From assembly GCA_000729835.1 (NCBI GenBank), contig JFHB01000033.1:1-64000 (forward strand): 64,000 nt of DNA, in the 5' to 3' direction. Under the pieces are notes generated by a model. That model was given only the letters and a program-made list of their open reading frames with translations. It did no database searches and was not told the DNA's origin. This DNA comes from Atkinsonella hypoxylon. Taxonomy: Eukaryota > Ascomycota > Sordariomycetes > Hypocreales > Clavicipitaceae. Made by a program: the position numbers and the translations under genes. Shown here in pieces: positions 35,403-45,917 of this stretch; position 1 is the first letter of the stretch, and the number at the start of each line of letters is the position of its first letter.

Positions 35403-36330
35403 ACTGTCAGTTGCTTTAAGATCCCGACGCAGCCGCTGAATTGTTAGTCGCGTGAACAATTGGCTCTAGGCTTTCAAAGCATCATGATCTGAGCAACGAA
35501 GGTGCTTTTGCTATCGTTGAGGCATTGACGTATCCGAAGGGAACAAGGAAGGACGAGTCAACGCGCTACGCATGGCAAAGGCGCGAGCTGACTTGGAGCC
35601 GTCCATCCAGGCCAGTTGGGAATGTGAAGAACAGACGAGCAGACGCTTGAGGACTGACTATGAGTCAAGTTCTGTGCTCCACTTATAACTCGTACTTACT
35701 CTCCTCTCTACTAGGATGGCCCGCTTCATTCTTCATTATCCCCAGCGCTGCTCCGCACGCAACTCCAATTCATCCATTCGCATAATATGTGCTTCACACC
35801 ACTAGTACCCTGTGGCAAAGATTGCATCAGTATCATCGGTATCATCTTCAACCTTAGGCATATGAATCACGCATTGGCGGAAGGAACCGTCATCTCCTGG
35901 ATCGTCTTCAACACATCAACTTGATCAGCAAAATAGAAACTTCAGGGCACGAGACAGCAATATGGGGGCACTCGCTCTAGATCGCCTTCGCGGAGCAGAC
36001 GTCAAGCCGAGTTCGCTCATATTAACTTCGATAACACAGCCTCTGGTCAGAACCCCGAATCGGGTGTACAGCTGATTCGATGGGGTTATCCTTGACACGT
36101 TAGAATTGGGGCCTTGCTGGTGACGGCTTTTATGATCATCCCCTTCCATGCTTTCTGTTTCGTCTTCTTTACGATCGCAACTCTGCGGAACACCCTTCCG
36201 AAATACCAGGCACATTGGGCAAAGTAACCGAAGACCGTGCCGGCTTCTCGGCCCAGCTTGATTTGGCACTCGTCAAAGCTTTGGCTAACGTAGGATCATT
36301 CCGGTGGTCCACGAGGTAGTTGGGAACAGG
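35403..36330. other. Upstream region of the transporter gene, no gene recognised
   Basis: Only short ORFs occur. It contains the transporter promoter and then scattered low-similarity sequence leading into the gene-relic zone at 36.3-40.3 kb. Confidence 0.5.
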
Positions 36331-36334
36331 AACA

Positions 36335-36379
36335 ATGTTACGCCTGATAGCCCTTGCCGGTCTCGGAGGCGTGGGTAAG
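36335..36379 (+). pseudogene. NB-ARC P-loop relic (STAND/NLR-type fragment)
   Basis: The plus strand reads MLRLIALAGLGGVGK. The LAGLGGVGK part is the Walker A box of fungal NB-ARC/TPR proteins. The next residues (HCRT) do not continue the usual T/S-Q-A-E pattern, and no open frame surrounds it. The fragment is short, so chance is possible, but the exact GLGGVGK with its hydrophobic lead-in supports a relic. Confidence 0.45.
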
Positions 36380-37343
36380 CATTGCAGAACACGGCCTTAG
36401 CAGCAGAATTGCAACCCATTACCCTTAATCCTCGCAGGAAGTCCTAAGTTGCTCTCAAATATACCGCAGACTCCAGGGTTCTGCATTCTAAAGCTAGGTG
36501 TTCTAGAAGTAAAACTATGATAGCAGGGTTCCAAGAGGGGTTTTCCAGCAAGACGCCAGATACCTCCGCGCAGTCCCGGCATAGCATGAGGTATTTTCGC
36601 CGTGAGGCGTCTAGGCACGTCAACAACGTTGGCTTGCTGGGTCGACTGGTGACGGTCAGGGTAATTGTGCTGTTGTGTCTTCTTCAGCACCTTGAGGCGC
36701 CCAAGCCGCAATTTGAAGGGTGCAGACAGCTTTCACGACGTATCTTGCAAGAGTTGTAAAGCTTGGTCAGGCGCCGTCATGTGCTCTTTCTCCTTGCAGG
36801 CAGCGTGACTCTTATAGATCAGCAATCGCGTCTTCTCGTCTGTCGGGGTCAGGATACAATGCAGCAAGGCTGGATTGGTGTCTTTGGCTCAGCGATCTGA
36901 TCCCAGATTTGGCAGCATCTTCGACCACTGCTTGCGCTTGTGCAAGGACAGCAGAATGCGAAATCCGTGAAGATCGTGAAGAGGCAGGTGATGACAAAAT
37001 GAGGCTTCCTATTTGCGAAGTAGGAGTGCCAGTATTCCGTAGGCTGGGTTTAACTTGGAATGAACAGAACTTCGGTGGGATTGGTAAAAGCGTGTGAGTT
37101 ATATGCGACTACATGATAATTCTAAACTCCAGATTTCTAAAGGGGCAGTTAATAGAAGTATTTGGTACGTCTTATAGATATCCGCGCTGTTGTACCCACG
37201 CTAGCTGCCGGGAAAGATCCATTTATAGCTTCAATATTAGCTCTATTTTATTTGGCAGGGGACCCTTGTTATTTCTCCACGGTCTAGAAAGGGGCTTCAA
37301 GGCAGAACCATCTCTGCAACAGGCGAAGCAGTAACTATTGCTC
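36380..37343. other. Decayed sequence without a recognisable gene
   Basis: There are several overlapping ORFs up to 125 codons on both strands, none matching a family I know. It lies between the NB-ARC relic and the carrier pseudogene and is probably degenerate DNA. Confidence 0.4.
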
Positions 37344-38533
37344 TTAAGAGGATGAACGTAACAGTAACAGCTGCAGCTGATCATATATAGATAGCACACC
37401 AGCACTTGCAATAGCGCGAAGGATGTTCGCGCCCGCACCGTTGAAAAGAGCCTTGAACCCATTCTTCGCTATAATCTGTCGAGCGGCGTCGAACGTGTTC
37501 TTATACTTGACAACCTCTCCAGATGTCATCATCATGCGACGGCGGATGGTATCGAGCGGATATGCAAGCGTGCTCGAGCCGGTTGTGACACACCACGCCA
37601 ACAAAAAGGACGCCACAAAGTTGTTTTGCAGCGGCCCGACCAAGACAATAAATAGCCTTGAGAGTGTCGTAGAGTCCAAAGTACAGGCCCCGGTACACAA
37701 TGATCCCACCCAGAGACGGCATGAAGCCTCGATAAAGGCCGGTGAGGCCATCAGACGCCAGCGTCTTGCGATAGACGTCTACAATCCCGTCGAACTGCGG
37801 TTTCCTATTACCTTTGGTGCTCTTGATGTCGTTGGCCAGCCGCGTCCGAGCGTAATCGAGCGAGTAGACGAAAAGCGACCCCGTTGCACCGGCAGCCTAA
37901 AGGACGCCGATTTAGCTTTTGTAAGAGCAGCCTTTGAACCAGGGTAAAGAAGACAGACATATTCCGTACAGTGTACTTATCCTTGAACGCGAAATTGAGC
38001 GCCTGGGTCGGAAAGTAGCGTATCACATTGGCGGTATTGCCCCGCCACAGGGCCAATATGCCCTCGTTAGCAACCGTGCGGCGGAGGCAATCAGCGATGC
38101 CTCCATACCGACGGTCAAGAGATCCAGATTTGATCATCTCATCCTAGACAGAATAATTATGAGCATCGATGAAAGATAAATGTCGGCCACGCCACCGTAG
38201 AGATCCCGCGGGGTGATATATATGCTGTCAGCTTGGTTACGCTCTCTCGAGTCCTACCTACCCAATACTGACGCTTTTCAGGATCCAGCGAGGCATGGTC
38301 GTTGATGCTTTCAACACAATACCCCTGTCAACACGGACCTGGTTCTGGATGAGGAGCTTGAGACGTTCGATTGGAGCGCAAGCTGTCTTAGACACAGTTG
38401 CCGAGATGCCACCCACTTGAAATTGACAATTGACGTTAGTGACTTGGCCTCGGCAAAGATTGAGGCGACTCATGAGGTTGTTCTGGAGTAGTGGAGACGG
38501 ACGAAGACAATCGGCCACAAACTGAGCATTCAT
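37344..38533 (-). pseudogene. ADP/ATP carrier (mitochondrial carrier family) pseudogene
   Basis: Minus-strand blocks occur in order: [26 protein letters not shown], an intron-like gap to [36 protein letters not shown] with [45 protein letters not shown], then [20 protein letters not shown] and [22 protein letters not shown] is the ADP/ATP carrier signature. Two defects are seen. About 25 residues between FKDK and AAGATG are missing, and the frame shifts by one base between [10 protein letters not shown] and VLVGPL (near 37,653). The N-terminal helix is also poor (FVADCL then a gap). The C-terminal third is intact. An ordinary functional copy presumably lies elsewhere. Confidence 0.82.
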
Positions 38534-39505
38534 TACTTCATGTCAGCTAACATATGAAGCTTTTTCGAATAGTGGAATTTCTCCAAATGGATCGACACTA
38601 CGAGAATCCAAGAGATGGTCTAGAAGGGACGCTCATGCGGTTTCAGGGTGCAAGACGGAGGTGACATACCGGCGTGGCGAGAACATTGCGATCTTGAGAT
38701 GCCATTGCAAAGTTTCTGTAGCGTGGATACCAGCGTAAATGCAGTAGAGGGGAGATGTGCTAAGGAATTATGTATGATGTCTTCAAAGTGTTTGTAATAG
38801 AGCCGATGCATCATGAAGTGAAAGAGATCTATTGTGCTTCAATAGATCTATACTCCGAAGTGACAACGGTCCGAGATAGCGTTCGGGTAGTAATACTAAG
38901 AAGAAAAAGAGGACCGTTCCGAATAACAGCCCTCTTCGTCCTGTCCGATGAGAGTGTGCCCGCCAAATTCGTCACGCGACCCATACAAGACGGATTGTGC
39001 ATAGGGACGGTGGCCAAATGAGTGCACCAGACACCAAGTGTGAGCGCCTGTTACAAATCTTACTGCCCGAAAACACCCGAACTCACGGCGTGCGTGGACC
39101 GCCATTTCTCGGATTAAAAGAGACAAATACCAGTTGTGTAACATCATAGTAAGATTGCAGCTTACCTTAAGAAGCAGCCTCTCAGCCCCCCCTTGAACCA
39201 TATTAAGCACGAGCAATTCTTGTTTAGTTCGAAATGTACTGTCATCCTGCCATCTATACATATTGTGTTGTGTAACGAATTTCCAGCCTTCTGCGTGACT
39301 CTAGCAGCCCTACTTGCCGCTTCAGAGGGGTTTTTCCTGGGTCCTTGGGACGTGAGGGTGGAAGGTCTACTGTTAGTGTTTATGGTGTCGGGTCGGGAGC
39401 AAGTCGCCTTCTCTTCTTGTTCTCCAATTAGGGCAGCTTCCGTTATCCTCGTTCTATGAATTAGGATTGCTTTTGTAAATGTGGGGAAGCCCACATCTTC
39501 TTGCT
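38534..39505. other. Region between two pseudogenes, no gene recognised
   Basis: Short ORFs up to 121 codons occur on both strands without known motifs. The composition is normal, not RIP-like. Confidence 0.4.
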
Positions 39506-40334
39506 CTATTTGCTAGCAATAGCCTCTATGGATTTACTTTGCGCCAGGACGCTCGCCTTGCTAGTACCACCCTTGGAGGTCCTCCTCTCAACGCTTCTCT
39601 CAAAGTCAAAGACATCCTTGACATCAGCCTCGAAAAGCGGTGAAATCTCCTTCAAGTGATCCAGACCTAATTCTGAGATGGACACTCCTTGCTCCTCGGC
39701 CTTGCGAACGACCGCACCGGCAATGTGGTGAGTCTCGCGGAATGGAACTCCCTTGAAGACAAGGTAATCGGCAACGTCTGTAGCGAGCATGTCGACAGTC
39801 AAAGCAGCCTTGATCTTTTCAGGTCGGATTTCCAGGGTCGCGACGACACCAGCGGTGATTTTGACACAGTCGGAAACAGTTTTCAGGCAATCGATCAAGG
39901 GCTCAACGGACTCCTGGAAGTCCTTGTTATAAGAGGTCGGCAGACTCTTCAGCGATGCCAAGAACCCCGACGACTTTTACTCAAAGTTAGCACGGTTCAC
40001 ACATCGACTATGAGCTGGTTCACAAAGAGGCTGTCAGTTCTTACCTGTCCCATGACACGGCCAGCCTTGCCGCGGATGAGCTCTAAGTTGTCGGGGTGAT
40101 GATGCTGAGCTTCTGGAGGGCGCGAGCGAAAGTGATTGAGCCCTGGATATCGGCATGACAGAGGCACTTGTCAAAGGACAATGACTCGTTGAACTCCGTC
40201 ATCAGGTCATCGAGGCCGCTTTGGACGCAATTGGATTAGCCGACAATTATCTAACAATCCGGGTTCCGAGTCTGGGCTGACTTACTGCTAAAGCGGCCGC
40301 CCCAGAGGAATGTGGAAGCAGAGTCAGAAGCCAT
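39506..40334 (-). pseudogene. Argininosuccinate lyase pseudogene lacking the catalytic core
   Basis: The 5' part (from ATG at 40,334) encodes MASDSASTFLWGGRFS and, after an intron-like gap, GLDDLMTEFNESLSFDK and DIQGSITFARALQKLSII. This is the ASL N-terminus. It jumps within a few bases (near 40,089-40,100) to LELIRGKAGRVMGQ, then a GTAAGA intron, then ASLKSLPTSYNKDFQES to the normal C-terminus. The C-terminal part includes DMLATDVADYLVFKGVPFRE and SVERRTSKGGTSKASVL. More than 200 residues with the active-site His and the GSSAMPQKKNP-type loop are deleted, and the frames across the junction do not match. The last exon (39,506-39,961) is open and well conserved. ASL makes arginine plus fumarate; this copy cannot. 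Confidence 0.82.
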
Positions 40335-41711
40335 GATGCATAAACGGTACAATTGGCTAGTAGGGGTCAGTTTGTAAAGCTCCAATTGCTTCGGTTGAGT
40401 TTGAACAGTGGAATATGCGATGTGTGAGGCAAAAGCAGTCGTCGAATAATAGTTGGTGAGGGGTAGGTTTTATGTGACATAATGGTTTTTTTTCCTTTTT
40501 TCCTTTTTCCTTTTTTCCTTTTTTTTTTTTTTCCTAAACCCAGTCCCTAGGTTGCCAGCTACAGTTTCAATTCCGCTTCCTTTGTTCGTTTTCCCTCCCC
40601 TCCAAACAAGCTCGTTCTCTGTAATTGGGTAGATCATACCCAAACCCTCTATGGCATAAGACATGACGTTTTGTCTTGTACTTGGATGAGGATCTTTGGA
40701 TACAAACAAATACGGAGCATAACATATGGGATGGATTGATAAATGTGCATGGCGCATCCCGACGCTCTATTTCAAAAACTCTTACCCGCAAGGCTAATCT
40801 CCAGCCTGGCAGGCCTACTCCCAGAAATGCCGCAGCGACCTCGCCAAATGCTTGTCCATGCCGAAAAATGGTCGACCACTCTCGCCAGCTCGGCAATGCC
40901 CTCGATCGCAGAAAGGAACCCAGCAGTATGGCCGCAGGACCCGCAAGCGGCCATAACAGCACTATTGGCAAGCGCTGTAGCCGAAGCGGTCACGCTAGGT
41001 AATGCGTGCCGCCAGGAACGAGGATGCTGGCAATCCATTTGCGGGAGCGTCACCGCCTGTGGTCGAGTATTTCATCGGCAATCGCGCACGTCATGTGCTA
41101 TGCCATCTAGGCAACCCGTTCAAGCCACATGTGAATTTGATGCCAGGCAGAGCCTAGAGCTGCACTACGTCACGTCACGGCCGTGACTTATTGTCTAGTG
41201 ACGACAGCTGCGGCGCCGCAAATGGCACCGTCATGGGTAGAAGGTTGGCGATACGGAACGAAGCGGCAACCTGCAAAAAGTGAAAGATCGCGACTGCGAA
41301 CGTAGAAATTCGATGAAGTAGTGTTCATTTCAGCCTTGAAAGAAGGACATGTTTTATTCGCGGGCATCACAGCTTAGAAGCTGCACCTCTCTGAAATTGT
41401 CCATCCCCATCAAATTAACAAAGCTTCCTTAGGAATTCTAGTTGTAACGATACGCTTGCAATAAAAGCTGTTCATGCAAATGCACCCGCAACAATAGCCG
41501 TCCCGCCTCGCGGACAGTAAATGAGAAGACAAAGTCAGCAAAGTAAGGTGCTTACAACAAGTATTGAACATGACTTGTGGCGGCCACGTCACGTCCATTT
41601 TGCCACCAGCTCAGCCGACCAGACCCATCGCCCAAACACTCGTAAACCCACCACTCGCCATCTCAACCCCTTCACCACGACAACCAAAATTTAAACCTCC
41701 TCGACAAAAAG
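40335..41711. other. Intergenic, with T-rich low-complexity tract
   Basis: No gene was recognised. A pyrimidine (T5-8 CC)n run lies at 40,483-40,532 just upstream of the ASL relic. The part before 41,711 must contain the SDHAF4 promoter. ORFs up to 147 codons overlap each other on both strands and lack motifs. Confidence 0.5.
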
Positions 41712-42071
41712 ATGCAACGCCTACTCCCTCGCCAAATCCGCGTCCTATCCCGCGCCTTCGCCCGCCCCTACTCATTCGCCTCCGGCCCATCACCCCCCAA
41801 GCTCCCCGCCTCCGAACAAGCCGAGTTCGAGCGCCTCCAGCGCGAAGCCTCCACATCAGCAGCCTTCCGGCCGAAAAAGGGCGCCGATCAAACTTCCACT
41901 TCTCAACCAGAAGATGATGCCCTGCACCCAGGCATGTTCCGCGGCGCGCCGCCCGAGTTCCAGGGCGATAGGAATCCCAAGACCGGAGAGGTTGGCGGGC
42001 CGAAGAACGAGCCTTTGAGGTGGGGTGGCGAGGGGGATTGGAGCTACAACGGACGAGTTACCGACTTTTAG
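41712..42071 (+). CDS. Succinate dehydrogenase assembly factor 4 (SDHAF4/Sdh8 type)
   Basis: A single exon of 119 aa. The N-terminus MQRLLPRQIRVLSRAFARPY is an Arg-rich mitochondrial presequence. The C-terminus carries the DUF1674 signature: NPKTGEVGGPKNEPLRWGGE, then GDWSYNGRVTDF. SDHAF4 binds the flavinylated Sdh1 subunit in the matrix and promotes its assembly with Sdh2. Length and terminal motif are typical. The region between presequence and motif (30-80) is low-complexity and acidic. Confidence 0.9.
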   Translation: MQRLLPRQIRVLSRAFARPYSFASGPSPPKLPASEQAEFERLQREASTSAAFRPKKGADQTSTSQPEDDALHPGMFRGAPPEFQGDRNPKTGEVGGPKNEPLRWGGEGDWSYNGRVTDF

Positions 42072-42573
42072 CAAATTCCCCCTTTGAGGCTACTGATGGT
42101 CTGTCTCGATTGCGAACGAGATAATAGTACGTGGGCGAGCCGATGTTGAGTCAGACCTTACAACTCACAACACTGCGACAGACATTAAGGTCATGAGGAG
42201 GGATATACCAAAGTGCTTCGGCATGAATACAATCAACGTGTACGATATGGTGGCTCTGGATGAAGACGTTGGAGACCTTTTTGCGATCTTCAAAGCCCTT
42301 TCTTTTTAGGGGAGCCTTCCATGGCTCTAGAAAATGCGGTGGCATACCCAGATCAAAGTTGCATTGTATGAGTAATAGATTAGAGAGAAGGAGTCGCTTT
42401 TTAAATCATGTACTAGAGGATAACAGAATTGTACAGTAACTGGCAACCTGTCCCTGTCGAAACTCCTCAGCTCGCTTAGTAAGAACATTAGTAGATTTGC
42501 ATCCAAATGTAGGCTGGTGACAGCCTTTGAAATTCCCATCTCAGGGTGCCCTTAGAATGAAGCTGGCTGAACT
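42072..42573. other. Short intergenic space between convergent genes
   Basis: It lies between the SDHAF4 stop (plus) and the RXT3 stop (minus). No feature was recognised, and it is presumably occupied by both 3' untranslated regions. Confidence 0.5.
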
Positions 42574-45500
42574 TCACTCTTTCTCCTGATGAACTTCCGC
42601 CTTGCTCTCGCCAGCTGCGGCGGCCATTTCAACATCCTTGTCCGAAGCGGTGTTCTTAGATTCTTCGGCTGGTTTTGCAGAATTCGTTGCTCCTTCAGCT
42701 CGATTCTCCTTGTCGCCCTCGCTGTGTGCTCGCTCCTGAATATGTTTCTCGGCTTGATCTGATGGCACTTCTGGCTGATCCATCTTCCTCCAGGTTCCTG
42801 TTATTTCACCTCTCGGGGTCGCATTGTACTCCGTCTCCTGCTCCAACTCGGACCCATTGATATTACCAAAACTGGCCGATACCTCTTTCATCGCTTTGCG
42901 CATACGTTCTCTTCGGGCTTTACCGCGGAGTCGAGCTTGAGGTTGTGCTCCATTTTCTACCCAGCGAATGCTCTTGACCATGAAACTGATACCGTCGTGG
43001 ACTGAATGACGACTTCCATGCAGTCCTCCGAATTCCCGGCTTGTGATCCCGTAGCGGGTACAGCTCGAGTACTTGGTCAATCGCGGAAGGATCAGAACAT
43101 TGACGTGTAGGTCACGGTTTGCTGGGATTCCCATCGGGCCCGAAGGTGGTGGTGCTGTGATCACACCTTCAGACTCGTAAGTTGGCAGTGCACCGGTTTG
43201 AAGCTTAGCCTTTCGTTTGCCATCCGAACCAAGCTCCAAGTCCAGCATGGCGGTATCGACATCGTCTGTCCATTCACCCTTGATCCAGCCGCCGTGGATA
43301 CAAGCGGCCACAACGTCAGAATCGTCCGTATAGATATCAGTGCCCCAAAGATATGCCCGTGCAGTAATCTCTTCTCGGGCAACAGGAGAGAGATGGACAC
43401 GTGAAACCTTGACCGTCAACATACAATTCTCTTTATCCGTGATGGTATCCCATGGCAGTGGTTTCGGGTTCGAAGAAAATCCTCTGTGCGTTGGAGTATT
43501 AGGGAGTATGCGGCCCGGTTTGAGTCCAGGCTCATAGATGAAGTCACCCAAGTGATGCCTCGGCCGGTGGGCAACAGCGTTCAGAACGGCCTGTGAAGAA
43601 ACAATGGTTTTCGTTTTTGGTGGAATGGTTTTCGCAGCTGGTTTTGCTTGACTGGTCTGTGTTGGTTGTGAGGCTTTCTGGCTGTGGTGATGATGGTGAT
43701 GGTGGTGGTGAGATTTCTCCGCTGAGGAATCCACTGAAGTGCCTCCTTTAATAGTTTTGAACGCAGCGACTCCTGTTGCCGGCGAGGGCACAGCATCTTG
43801 GCCGTGATGATGGTGATGATGATGATGACTAAAGATTCCATATCAGTGCTGTCCTTTTGTGTTGATAATAATTGCGAAATGGCTTACTGATGGTGATGAT
43901 GTTGATGCGGTTTGGACCTCTTGTTCGCCCGCCCTGCGGGCGTCAAACGGCCACTACTATTATCATCACGGGTATCTTCATCCTTCAGCTTTCGCCTTCT
44001 GCCTCCCTTGCTGACTTTCCCACCAGCATCCGGTCCAGATTCAGCCATATTGTCTGCATCATCTCGTTTGGCGCCACTCGAATGCGAGGGAGGATGCGGA
44101 AACAAGGTAACTGCTGAAGACGTAATCGGACTGGACTTGCCGATGCCGCTAACGCCGCTTCCAATTCCTGAAAACATTCGCCCGAACTCGCTCTTGATGC
44201 CTGGCTCACCCCCTGGTCCAGGTTGCTGGGGTTGCGCCCCTTGCACTGCTTGTGGCAAAGGCGACATCCTTCCTTTACGACTGATATCTTGGACAGCAAG
44301 CAAATTTCTCTGCAACCCGTTTGGTCCATGACGATCATCGTTTCCCTTGCGCGGAGATTCAAACGATGGGCCGTGCGCGTTGATGTATGCGGCTGAGGTT
44401 TGGCCTGGGGCTTCTTCGCAAGGGCGCGGAGGGCCCTGATGCTGTGGAGGCTTCTGGTGAGCCTGATCCATGCGAGCCCGATCCGCCTCATATTGCTGCG
44501 AAGGAGGCACAGAGATGGGTGTAGATGCGTGAACAGGATGCGAAGTCGAAGGGTAGCGTTCGGATGGAGCTGTTGGGTACGTGGGTCCGTGATGCGAATA
44601 AGTTTCTGATGCTGGAGGGTACTCCGGATGCTGTGGCTGCCGTGATTGATGGTCCAGAGGCGATCGATAGTTGGGATCTGGGTTTGGTCTTCCCCATTGA
44701 TCTCGAGTATCTCGAGGGTCCGGCGGTCGACCATAAGGGGATTGGCTTGGATGCGCATCACGGTGACCCAGTTCATGGGACGAAATATGTTGTCGACGTG
44801 TATCTGCCCCCCCGGAATATGCCCGCTCCCGACCGTCTCTCTCTCGATGTTCAGGTACAGGTTGGCGATCTCTCTCTGCTCGATATCTGTCATCATATGT
44901 GTAAGATCTCAAGCCCGATCGTTCAGGGTTATACTCTAAGCCATGGGGGTGTCGACCGTCCTCGCGGCGCGGATATGCATCCTCTGGACGACCCACGTCT
45001 ACATGTCTTGGCGGCATAGAATTATATGGCGGTTTGGCATGTCCGTTCGCGCCAGGCGGAGGTCCAGCAGACATTCGACCCGACTCCTTTGAGGTATCAG
45101 CAGGTGCGGACGGATAACGTTGATGATATCCCTGCGGAGTGCTTGAGTAATGCCCATGAGGAGAGGGCGCAGCGCTACCTCGGGGATCATATGGCCTCGG
45201 GTGATCGGGCGTTTGCGGTCGACGAAAGGGAGGATATTCGGACGAGGCGGAGTGCATGCGTGGCGAGGCTTGCATCGGCGGCGCATATCCTGGAGCTGAG
45301 GCTGGCGGCTGGCCGCGTGGTGAATAATGCTGTGGAGTTTGAGTGTCCCGCGACGCTGGAGGAGGGCCTCCCAACATGGCCGATATCGACATAGAACTGG
45401 TCCCAGCACTTCCTGATCTGGCGAGAGAGCCTAACGCGGGAAGCTCTCTGCCAGACGGGAAGGAAATGGGAGGTCCTACCAAAGGTGGTGGTCGAGGAGG

Positions 45501-45917
45501 CGGCGGGCCATAGCTCATGGAGCCCTGTGACTGTGAGTGATGATGACCCTGTTGCTGACCCCCGGATTGGCCATGCAAGGGCGGCGACGTTGGCGGCGGA
45601 GGCATCGAGCGACTGAGTTCCCTGGTGGACGTGAGCGACGATGCGCTCTGCACTCGCGAGTGCCCGAGCTCTGGCAAGCTTGCGCGAGAGGTGGCAGGAA
45701 AGTACGGGGCGTCAACTGATGTTCGGCGAAGAAGAGGAAGCGCAGAGGCGTGGCTTTGTGTGTGCGTCGCAAAGGGCTGGCGATGGGCGACGTGCGAGGT
45801 CGGCGACACGGTTGATGAGGCTGGAGCGAAACGAGAAGTGTTGCTGGAGTTTGGATTCGAACTGGAGTTGGAGTTGGAGTTGGATCGTGGCACGGGCTGG
45901 CGGTGTCTTGGATCCAT
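42574..45917 (-). CDS. RXT3: Rxt3, subunit of the Rpd3L histone deacetylase complex
   Basis: Exons 45,917-43,888 and 43,828-42,574 encode 1094 aa. The 59-bp intron (GTAAGC..TTTAG) lies inside a His tract: exon 1 ends KRSKPHQHHHHQ-type and exon 2 continues HHHHHH-GQDAVPSP. The first about 690 residues are disordered and rich in Pro, Ser, Gln, Arg and Tyr. The Rxt3 domain is at about 765-970: HLGDFIYEPGLKPGRILPNT, YLWGTDIYTDDSDVVAACIH (with GGW), LHVNVLILPRLTKYSSCTRY (with GITSREFGGLHG). A basic then acidic tail ends AAAAGESKAEVHQEKE. Rxt3 is a nuclear scaffold subunit of the large Rpd3 complex and acts in repression. A second His run (9 residues, about 43,684-43,710) lies before the domain. 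Confidence 0.88.

Noticed and set aside
43985..44896. 303-codon minus-strand frame inside RXT3
   Set aside because: It is an alternative frame of the low-complexity RXT3 exon 1. The RXT3 frame continues into the conserved domain.
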